This document shows positions 25,501 through 37,500 of a stretch of 64,000 nt of DNA, one piece after another. Numbering within the stretch: position 1 is the first letter of the stretch; each line of letters begins with the position of its first letter. The notes beneath the pieces were generated by a model. The model saw only the letters and a list, made by a program, of their open reading frames with translations. It was not told the origin of the DNA and did not search any database. The DNA is from Spisula solida (taxonomy: Eukaryota > Mollusca > Bivalvia > Venerida > Mactridae). The stretch is taken from positions 1,622,001 to 1,686,000 of the forward strand of contig OX365949.1 in the NCBI GenBank assembly GCA_947247005.1, in the 5' to 3' direction. The position numbers were made by a program, and so were the translations under genes.

Positions 25501-28500
25501 CGGATTAGTCCATATCAAAACGCGGGTAAGTAAATAAATCACGATCATCTAAGCGCTTGTTCAGTTATTTTAACTTATTTAATTAAGGATGAAGATCGTT
25601 GTGCTTATTATATAGTCTAGTGGTAACGCTTCTAATCTCTACGCGACCGGTCCGGGTTCGAATCCCATCAGATTCTTTTTTTATTTCTATTTTGTTTCGC
25701 GAATGTTTTTTCCGCACACTTTTCACAAAACTGTATAATTTGTATTTGTGGGTGTATAACTCACAACCAGATAAAATGTGTAAACTGCAACATTATTAAA
25801 TTGAACTATGACTAAACGTATAGTATTAACGCAACAAGAACGATACATTGTGTCTAACGTATTAGAATTCTGCGCACGAGAGGCATCAATAGAACTACCA
25901 GTGATTCCGTTGTCCTGTCAAAGGAAACACACTACCGCAATGACAGGGGTATCAGAAAATTAAGGACGGTTTCACGCATAAGTAAAGGCGAAGAAAGTGC
26001 ACAATAGTGTAAGTAAATCTAGAAGTAACAAAAGCTCACTGGATTCTTTTGATGATTATGATGATAATGACAGTGATTATGACGAGGCGGATGGTGATAG
26101 CGGTGATGATTTTGCAGATTTCTAAAATGATTCTGTCACAAACACTGCTGATGAACAATGATAATTCATATAATTTATATGTACATGTATACGTACAGAA
26201 TATTAATTTATAACTGATTGTTCCAGATAAATATAATAACATATTATATAATCTAAAATATACAGAATAGAGAAATTAAGTATACGAATGAAAAAAATGT
26301 AACTAGATAATCAACGTATAACGGGATATACTAAGAAAAAAAGTTTACTAGAATTGAAGAATACAATTCATTACCAAAATAATGCACACAAGTGAGATTC
26401 GAACCAGTAACCTACTTCCATAATATTATTGTAATTACAACGCTTTACCGACTGAGCTAGCGAGGCACATGTAAAATCGTCTCGTATATTTGCTCATAAT
26501 GCAAAAACGTAATAGGAAACAAGCGTTTATTGACCCTGACTGTTAATAAGCACCCCTTTCTGTTGAAAATGAACCCATCGGCTAATTAGCATGTGTAAAT
26601 GTTATTGTGCCATCATATCTTGGCCGCACTATAACTGTATCATTGGTCAAGAGTAAAACATTTTTTATAACATTTATGTATCTTAGACGCAAACGTCACA
26701 ATGCCCAACAGATTAAGAAAAGCGAAGTTTTAGATGGCAAGACCTGGCTCGTTTTTTTGTTGGGGAATTAAAAACAGGCTTTAATAAATTGAATTATGGC
26801 GTTTTGTTTCAGGATATACAAGGAATCATACATCTGGATTTTTACATGATATGAACAACAATCATATCACATATATTAACTGGTAGGTTTGATCTTACTA
26901 AATCTATATTTTCCTACCTGATTACTGTTCGGTGCATTGATATGCATATTTATGTACATCTGCATGGTTGATTTTCAAAGTGTAGCACAGAAATTTCATC
27001 GCTTCTTCTGTTTCATTTTTTATATTTGTCTTTGTGACTTGAATCTGTGGTTGTTATTGTTTGTGTTCTTTATGTGCCTCTCGTGGTCAGCTATTTCTGA
27101 TGAGTGTTGCCTTTTCTGACTGCATTGTCAATTTCTGCCCCCTTGTTATTGACACTATCACAGTAATGTGTAACTCCATATTCTCATTAGTATTTATATA
27201 ATAGTATAGTTGAAGACATTGTTATTCCAGGGGTTTCGATGAAGTATCGGCTTCAATGGAACCGAATGGACTTGAAGAAAGTACATGTATAATGTTAAAA
27301 GATATTTTAAACCCGAGAAGTTCTTTAATAGGATCAAAATGGGCAGATGTGAACTGTTATGATACATTTGAAGTCCTGCTTATATGTGAGAAACCTATGA
27401 CATCACCATATGAAGGTATATGTACACATGTATTGTATGTCCTTTTTATTACCATACAAATATGCTACTTGACCAAACATTTGATAGAAAATGTGATCTA
27501 AAATTCATGTTAATTGCATAAGACTTAGCGAGTATCATTTTGGAATTAAAAGTCTAATGTAAGTTTCTATTCAAAGAAAATGGTCTGCTTTGTGAGTACT
27601 ATACAGTTTATACTGACATTGATCGTGACTATAATTCCAGTTGAGAACCATCACACCAACCTGACTATGACCATGACGTGGGATGCTGGTACTATGTTTA
27701 ATGATAGAATGTTTAAGTGTGATAATGGTGAATATATACTGAAAATGTTACAATGTAACAATAGAACCGACTGTGCAGATAACTCGGATGAAGAGGATTG
27801 CGGTATGTATGCTCATGATTCTGCTGAAGAAATATCATGGATTCTTGTTATAATGCTATTGACCCGTATTCATAAAATATCTAAGATATGTTTGCCCCGA
27901 GAAAACATAATTTTGTTGAATAACATTTCGCGAACAAATCTAAGCTTTTGTCTTAGATGTATTAATGACATTGTATCTCAATACGAAAACAGTAGAAATT
28001 GTCCAAGATAAAATTTATAGATTGTTTTTATGCCCCCGTATCGATAGATCGGGAGGCATATAGTGATGCACCTGTCCGTCCGTCCGTCCGTTCGTCCGTT
28101 CGTCCGTCCGTCCTGGTTAACCCAAATTGACCGTTTCTTCTAGCATCATTATGGCTTGCTGCAAAGCTTCCAAACTTGCATGGATGTTGTATATGAACAC
28201 TCTCCACACACCTGTATCACCTGACCCTTTTTGACCTTCACCTTGACCTAATTTTGGACTTAGACTTATTTATGGACAAGGCTTCCACAGGGGGCATAAG
28301 CGTTTATTGAACGCAGTCTTGTTATTGCTATGTAAACTATTCGACTCGTAGTTCTTGAACGCATAACTCTAGTTATAGTTATTTATATGTTTGCCTTGCA
28401 TCTGATATGGCTTTGTGGTAGGAAACATTTATTATGTGTAATAACTTGCAAATTCCATGTTCATGTGCAATACTTTCTCCTTATGTCCTTTTTGTTTATG

Positions 28501-31500
28501 TCCGAGAAGAGGGAAAATTTATCATTTCGTTTTGTTTCTACTTTTGTGCAACACTACATCATCTTGTCAACTTTTGTAGTTTACTGGTTTGAAATTCAGT
28601 ATCAACAGCAAAAAGTATTAAAACCATACATATCCCTTTTAGAAACCTCCAAACCTTCAGAGTTGTGCCCATCCACACAAATGGTCGACATGTCCGAGTT
28701 AGATGATATTTGATTTCTAATAGTCAAGGGCAGTTCCACACGCGTATTGTGCTATATTTGAGAACGATAGTTTTGAACTTTTTGCAAATATCGCATGCTA
28801 CCTAAAAACTGTTTTCTCGATTAATATGGAATTTGTTGGCACATAAATTGTATATACTTATAGTTCATTCATCGTGTCAACGATATCTGTAAGTGATCAC
28901 TCTCAAAAGCAACACAAAATACATATAAAATGACGCATACTTACCCTATTCAAGTAGCACAAAACGCGTCTAGAACTGCCTTACACGCAACGGGTTGTTC
29001 GGTGTGCGTCAATTATTGACACTCCGTGCCCAACTAAACAACAAAGATCCGCCCAAATCCAAGCTGTCGAAAAGTGTAATAAATTAATAGTTTCAGCAAC
29101 CAAAAGACTAAATGCCCTAGCTAAATGACCCAGTTTCCACAGCAAACCTCTATTTCTGTAATTTTCAGCCACCGTTTATTTTAAATTAATGTTTTCAGAT
29201 TACACCACTTGTGGTTCTGATAGATTTAACTGTGACGACATAAATCAACAATGTATTCACATAAACATGACATGTGACTTCTATCCAGACTGTGACAACG
29301 CTGCTGATGAAATGCATTGTGGTAAATATACATTATTAACTGCATTAGCACACGTTTGCAACATTTCACATGACAATGCTATTAAGTTATTTCGCAAATT
29401 TTCCAATACTTTATACTGATCATGTTGTTCGGATGATAGCTATGGCCAAGTTTACTAATGCTTTCGTAATTTGCATTCGCATACAGTGTAGGTGCGAAGA
29501 TTTTAAAAGTAGTTTTTGTTGTTGTGTAGCATTTTACATTTAGAGTTCCACCTACCACTGTTTCATTATTCCAATACATGTGTTCATATTCAGATTTGAA
29601 CAATGTAATGTATTTTAGTGCATCTACCCTGTGATGAGGAATCATGGAGATGTCACAATGGACAATGTATTCCTGCAAAAGAAAGATTAGATCAGAACTA
29701 TGATTGTATTGATCACTCTGATGAGAGTATGAAAGGTTTGTACGAATTCTTTATGACTCTCCCTTCTACCACATTTGTTTCATCACTTATCGTAATGGTG
29801 TTTATACAATTTGTGTTTGATCATGGGCTAAATCAATGTATTAGGTCCGTTATATTTATTCTTCCCCTCGTCCTATTGAGTTATCTGCCGTCGTTTATGT
29901 GTGACTTTGTATTGTCGGTGCGCTTTAGTATTTACTATTCACAACAGCAGGTGTTAAGTGCCGTGGGGCAGCTGTAAAAAGTATCCCCGTTCTTCACTTC
30001 AGTGTAGTTATCATTCATAATCGCCCCACTTCATGCTTAATTATGCACGTTCGACGTTCACAGTGTGTCATTCATTGCTGGTAGAGTATATAGGCTTGCT
30101 TAAAATATTGGGGTATGGATAGTTCGTTTTATGTCTGACTCTTGTGTGCTAGACGCTATCGTCGTTTCTGTGTTACTTTATATTCTCTTTGGTTTTTTAA
30201 ACATCTCTATACTATCTCTAATAGCAGCGTTCTGAAAACCATTTTAAATTTCCAAACATTTCCACATTTCCTTTATTTGATTTTGTTCACGAGATGTTTA
30301 TGTTAATTACACAGGGAAATTGTGGACGTTGGGATTTGAGACTTACAGTATGTTCCAAGCTCGTACTACCGCCAATGTGTTTGTGACGATATATTCAGAG
30401 ACTGGTATATCACGCGAGATCTTTATTGATAGGCATCATACTACGTTTGAAGATGGATCGACAACATATATAAATCAGACAGTGGATATAAACAAACCAT
30501 TTAAGGTTCGAGTGAAGTTAGATCGTTCTAATTCCGAACCATTGTGGTACCTCAGAAAGGTTTGTGATTTAACATTAACATTGTATTACAATATCAACAA
30601 GATACAGTGTATATCAACAATATTTGTTATTTATACACATACACAAACTCACCCGTAGATTCTTTTTCCTCACACAAATACTACTCATTTTACTGTGAAA
30701 CAAAATAGATAATTCTTACAGACGTACCTTACAATCACTGTAATGTGACTTTCCTTACATACAATATGATAATAGACAAGTGTCCATTTTATGTAATTTT
30801 ATTAAAAAACACTATACAATTTCTGCAAAACAACAATACAATTTGGTGTTATAATTTTTTACAGGTCACACTGGTTGAGGAAGGAACAGATAAAATATAC
30901 CTATTCCTGTGTGATTGTAGGATCCCTGATTTCTCATCTGGTTGGCTAACATATAGAGATATATCAGTCAGTGACCCCATAACTCTACAACCAGAGTTAG
31001 GTATAGTGTTCAATGATTTTACTGTCCGATATAGCTTCAAGATTATCCACTTTGTATTTGAACATATTGGTTAGTTGTTGTTGGTCGAACAACCACAGTT
31101 AGGTAAAATGTCCAATGGTTTTTCTGTCCGATATAGATTTTTTTGATTGCAGAATAATTGATTTGGGGTTACCAGTTTGTGGATTTCAATTCTGATAAAA
31201 TCTAAAATGTTTCAGCACCTTTGTCTTAACTTATGTTGGCACATTCTTAACAGTTCAATCAAATATATATTCTCCTCGATCCGGTCCGCATCCAATGATT
31301 TAAATTACATTATTCGCGGACGAGATTGTTTAAATATTTCAGAGTCCACTGTTTACACAATTAGTGTTGTAACAGGACAACATGATTACGCAGGAACCAG
31401 CAATCATGTATACATTGCGTTGTATGGTCATTTATCTGATAGTGGAATATTTGAACTGAAGGAGAAAGAAAGTGGTAGCTCTATCATCAACTTCCAGGCT

Positions 31501-34500
31501 GGGATTGTAAGTACAGTTCATCCTAATAAATTCCATAACCTTCAGTTTGAACACTGTATGTCTGATTTACCTAAATCTCTGGACCGAATATCTTGTCTAT
31601 GTAAAATTAGATTTAGCATTTATCAATTGAATCATGCAAACTGCAATACTATATTTTATCATAGAGGGTCTAATCCTAGTAAGAATTGCGTTGACACCAA
31701 GCTTTGGGCTGCAAAATGAACTGATCGATGTTCATGTCATGTAAGAGACTGGCACTTTATGATCAGATACATTTGAATTTAATACATTTTAAAGTAGAAT
31801 ATTGTCGATGTAATTGATAAACAAAACATGTTTTGCAATTTCAGGAGGATACGTTTACCCATGAGACACCGAGTCTCGGCGATATTGTAATGGTTAAAGT
31901 GTTTCATTTTGGAGAATATATTTATGATGAATGGCAGATAGAGGAGATTTCTGTCCATGATTCTATAGTAAATCAAACTGTTCTGTTCGACAGTCCAAGG
32001 TAATTATCCTGATATGTTTGCTTGCTTACGTTCGACAGAGAAGTCGTAATTGTCAGCTGGTGCTTTTCCTGTAAACTTGGCCATTGACCTCCGGCTTCCA
32101 CAGTACAAGATTATTCCCTGGATACAATCACGATGCTTGATTAACGTTTATAACTAATCAAATTGAACAGTACATAATAATTGTTTTTTTTTATTCAATA
32201 CTAAAAGATAATATTAAGTCAGACAGGGAAGGCAGCACTCAGCTTAACGAGCCGAGCGCAGAAAACATAAAACCATACAATGCAAAATGCCTAACTAAAT
32301 AAGCTACGATCCTCCCATGTCCAAGCTGTCGAAATTCTTAATGAACCAGTTTCAGCAATAAAAAAGCTGAATGCCCAAGCTGAATGACTTAGTTCCAACA
32401 GTTAAAACTATTGTACGATGTAATATACATGTATGAACGTGGTCATAATGGAGCTATGGTCGTCAGTCTGACCCTGTAGGTCAGGTCAAATTTCAAGCCT
32501 TAAAATGACATTCAAAACAACTCTGCAACTGGAAGCTATACCAATCAAAATAAAGAAATAATGTTCTGGAAATTGTAATGAAATATTTGAAGCATAGCTA
32601 GCAATGTGTACACTGTTCTTTGTGTCTATCGTGTTCTACTGTTTCCGTTGAATGCTGCCTTCACTTTCCGATTTCTTATAACCTTTTGGATCGAACTTGT
32701 AAATGTATTATACAATTTTAATTAACTTACCATAACATTGTTCTATTTATAGATTTTTCACCATCTCCATTATGTCACGTGACATACAGCTCTCCAATTT
32801 GCTTACTTCGAAAGACGTTTTAGAGAACATTTTTCTAAAATATTTCATTTTGACCCTGAAGAAGGCTTAATGTAAGTCGAAACGTTGGTTTAACAAAGAA
32901 AAAAAAACACGTTGTTTAGTTGTTAGTTCCACATATTAGTTTATTATGTCCAAAAATATATATTGAAATATAAAACTCACGGAGTATCTTGTATTTCATT
33001 TGCCCATTGTTTTTTCAGATGGCTTGGTGTCAACATCAAAGACAAGAATATTGGTGTGGAATTTTACACAGGGGATGCTCATGCCTTTGTACCATTACAA
33101 TATATACAAGGTGCTTTATTTCTAGCAGATTGTTGATATGAATATGATGATATAACAACCTTAAGTATTGATGTAACATTTCAGTTTGACATTTCGTTCT
33201 ATAGGTATGATATGACCCCTTGGAAAATGCATAATGCTTTGATATAGGTCAATACCGTTATATTTATACTGACATAATTTCTTTATAAATTGTTTATACT
33301 AACAAAAAATGTTTCTCGTTAACAAGAACTTTGACCTTTAGATGACCTTGACTTTTGCCTCAGAAAGTATATCTTGCTTTAAGAAATGTCACTTTCAGGT
33401 ACTCTGTCTATTACGGATTTGGTACTCGGTCCAAACCCTTTATAAATGTAAAAGGTGCTTAGCTTATGGTCGGCTCTTGTGGTCAGTCCGCCGTGGGTCA
33501 TAATCATTTTGCGTATTAACACCATTTATACAATAATTACTTTCATCAGATTACCTATCGACATATTAGATAAACGATATATTAACTGTATATTTAGCCA
33601 TCTTGCCAATAGTAGAGGGTATATTACAGAGCGATGTCCAGACTACATGTTCGAGTGTTTAGATGGTAAATGTATACCGAAGTCATCGTACTGTGACCAG
33701 ATTGTACATTGTCATGGACCGTTTCACGAAGATGAACCACCTGCATGCGCGTACAGACATATCGGGAATTCTTGTGCAGATGTCTTATTTTATCCGGATG
33801 CCAAACCAGGATTTTATGATATCACATTGGATGACAGTAAGTTTTGCAGCGTTTTGCATTATTCATCAAGAGTACTGCACTACAAACAAAATACATTGAT
33901 ATTCTAGTTCAGAAAACACAATTAAGCTGTTAACATAGACTGTATTCCGTTCAAAGTTATCTGCAACTGGCCGTACGTATGTAAGTAAAAAGATAAGAAC
34001 AACTTAGACAGGGAAGGCAGCAAAGAAACAGCAAAAGAAGTACGAACTTATAAACAGATAGATACAAAGCACGACATCCCACTACTTCAACAGCCTTGTG
34101 ATTCCGTCCAACAAACCTGCAGCAAGTGTCGGTGGACAAGAACAAATTAAATGGACGATTAAAGTCAGATGAAAAATCGGATATGGAACAACACGAACAG
34201 CCGAGCACAAAATACACGAAAAGGGACACAAAAACCCACACACACATAAAGCATACGTCCCAAAATGAAAATAAATCGCTGCAAGTCCTAATTTTAGGTG
34301 TGCAAAAAGTCTGCAAAAGTTTAAAATCACTGTAAATGGTAAAACCCTGTAGATGGTTGCAAACAAAAAGAAAGTAAGTCAACAAATAGGGAATGATTGG
34401 GCGCAAAAAGGCAACAAAATCGCTGCAAGTCCAAATATCAGATGACAAAAAAGTCTAAATTTAAGAAATTTACAAAGCAACATTCAACAGAAACAGTGTA

Positions 34501-37500
34501 CATGCCGTTTTGGAAAGAAGCAGCCTTTTGGATTACACCGAAATTGTCAGATAAGCACATACGAAGTGGACACAGTTTTACAAAATGGCACAGTGATCAC
34601 AAGGTTTTTGTTAATTACTTAATTTAATTAGGTAAGCTATTTTTGCAGCTTGCCTGTCAGTCTCTTGGCTGCTTTCTGTGATATGGTCTTATTCAACAAC
34701 TATGAAAATTATGACTAGCGTTAAGGTACCTCGAATACATGTTATCAAACGTTTCAATAGGAAGCAGCTCTCTTGTTTGTGAGTATATTGTGAGAGCAAT
34801 AGTCCCCACAGGGATACTCGAACCAAAGTTCATTCGGAATCCCAATGACCAGGGGTAGTTATATGTCAAATGGTGGTTGAACGCCTGAATTGCTGACAGC
34901 GGCTCTCGGAAACTAATAACGATGTACTGAATAAAAGTAACGTTTCCTCTTCCAGGAAAGCCATACAAAGTACGTTGTTTGTCTGATGAAAAAGAAGATT
35001 TCATCATTACAAGAATTCACCATGACCAGGAATACTGGATGTCTGCAATAGTTGAAAGTAATCTAGATTTGACATATTCTATAAGCAGTGAAGGAATAGA
35101 TCTACTTAAACATCAATCTGGTAAGGTTAACTGTATTGTTGATAGGTTATTGTTATATTTCTCCACTTATAATTAATAATGGTCTTAAACCCATCCTTAT
35201 TGTTGTGACGGGATTGTGTTCGTGAGCGTCTGTATGTGCGTCTGCGTGGGCGTTGGTTAAGTTTTTTCCAGAGTCATTTTCTCAAAGACTATGGAAGGTA
35301 TCCACTTGAAACTCAATATAAAAAGTATTAACAATCAAAAGGAGAGTCCATACAGACCAGGCGGATAGCCCTATGACGTATAATTATAGAGTTAGCCGCC
35401 CTTGTTTCGACTTGGTACATATTTTACAAACCAATTGAATTTTCTCAAACACTATCAAAGCTTTATAATATCAAAATATTATTTAAATTATAAAAAACAA
35501 TACGACAATCCCGCACACTATATAAGGTGTAGTTGGAAAGTACGAAACATTATTTTGCTTTATATATTGTAGAGTTTTGTCGACAAGTAATTGAGGTTGG
35601 ATGTTTCCATATTTACCATGGTACTATGGATGAGAATAATATACTGATTCAAACTGATAGTACCCAGATTTTTCTGTTTGATAGTTGGGTAAATATGACA
35701 TGTGATGATGACAGAAGGTTAGTAGTAGACACATGTAATGTTACATTTTAAGCCCACTACATTTACTCATAATATGCACTGATATTACAATCATGTACAT
35801 ATAAAATGAAGAATAAATTTGATTGCAAGGCAATATTGTTCATGAACTAATAGTACAATGTACAAACATTAACCTAAGGCTGCATATATCAAATGCAAAT
35901 TAACTTCCGGTCTAGTGCAAGGCATGTCGTAAATTGTGATCAGAAAATTTCGATTACACAAAGAGTTTTTCGATATCAACAAGAATAGAAAGCACTGTAT
36001 GTATACTATAAGTCGGGAGAAAGCAAGTTGCTTTCATATATGAAATGCAGAACTTTTGAGAAAAGTGTTTCGTTGGCAATATAAGCAGTAGTGTTTCATG
36101 CATTTGTCTGATTACATAAGCTTAAAATAGTTAGCTGTTTTTAGTTCATCATTTAATTGCAAAGTAGCATCTATGATACAACGGGTCAATGATAAAGTCT
36201 GTGTAAATAGTATGAACATTATCACTGTAAGTAATCTGCAACATACTCCAATTACTTCAGATTGCAGATTTCAGAAATAATACAGTGACAGATCCTTAAA
36301 GTGAACAAAATCATCCCGAAAGTTGACTGTTACGACTCTTTGTTTATTCCCGATGAGTTGTGAAGGTCCTAATGTTGATATTGTTTTTGACAAAGCTCTT
36401 TTTATTTCAGTTGCCAGTGCTACAAGACCAGTTTTGAGTGGTTCTCTCAGAGATTAGTGGAATTCAACACTGATACAATAATATTCAATATTATACAACA
36501 TCTTCCACTTGCTGGTATTCAAGTAAAGAAAATAGCTGATCTACCTTCACAACTTAAACTGAAGATTGGAAGTCTGGATTGTTTCCAGCGTAAGTTGATT
36601 CATTTGTATGTATGCATATAGGAAACGTATAGATTGTTTCCAGCGTAAGTTGGTTCATTTGGATGTGTACATATAGGAGGCAGTATAGATTGTTTCCAGC
36701 GTAAGTTTGTACATGTGTGTGAATATAGGAAGTATAGATTGTTTCCAGCGTACGTGTGTTCATGTGTATGTGTGCAAAAATAGGAATTTAGGGCTTTTCA
36801 ATTGATATTGGCGAGAATGTCACTATCTGAGGGAAAATAGAAAATAAAATAAATTATGTCGGTTTGGGCATCACCTGTTATGGTAATTGCTTGCTATACG
36901 TCAGAGCGAGATTTGCCTGGAAGGCCTCAGCAACTGTTCTGTTATTATTGCTTGAATCTGGCTGAATTGAAGATGCATATCATCTCATTTCATCTCTAAC
37001 AATAACTGTTTTATCTATCCATCCATCCATCCATCCATCCATCCATCCATCTTAAATTTGACAAATGACACACTGTCTTCGTTGTTACTTTGCTGTAAAA
37101 CACATAACGCACATAATATGTTCACTTTGGTTACAGCTACTGTCAAACCAACAGAAGCGTATAAACTATGTAGGAGTGGAGGTTTATACCATATAAAGTA
37201 TACGTGTACTTTGGTGTATGAAGCATATAGAACACCTTCTGGTTGTACTGATTTGTCACATCTTTCCGACTGTGGTAGGTATTTAAAGAGTATAACTTAT
37301 GAATGTGGTAGTGGATATTGGCACATGATTTGCGTAAATTATGTTTTCTTTGACTACGCTGTCCACATGTGGAAAATGTGTCAATTGCTTGTAGACGATG
37401 TACTTGTCAATAATAAATGCAATGGCATTAAATCGAGTAAACTAGTTCCTGAACACACAAATGTTGAAAACTTAAGTTACAATTTGGAGGATGCAAGATG

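Larger units (their letters stand above)
25448..26633. mobile_element. Decayed DNA transposon with terminal inverted repeats and tRNA-like arms
   Basis: The two ends are inverted copies of about 40 bp: TATAATGCGGCCAAGATATG at the left and its complement ending CCGCACTATA at the right, in intron 21. The interior holds a broken transposase-like N-terminal region (about 25808-26125). It reads LTQQERYIVSNVLEFCA, then TGVSE, and continues one frame over as RTVSRISKGEES, ending in an Asp-rich tail. Both ends also contain tRNA-like segments in opposite orientation. Probably non-autonomous or dead. Confidence 0.75.

Noticed and set aside
25603..26467. Functional tRNA genes
   Set aside because: A and B boxes are present, but acceptor and anticodon stems are incomplete and the segments sit inside a transposon.
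28918..28950. U1 snRNA start (ATACTTACC)
   Set aside because: Only nine bases match, and the following sequence is unlike U1.
33957..34448. Minus-strand open frame of 163 codons
   Set aside because: It overlaps a dispersed repeat in intron 32, has no domain and has repeat-derived composition.
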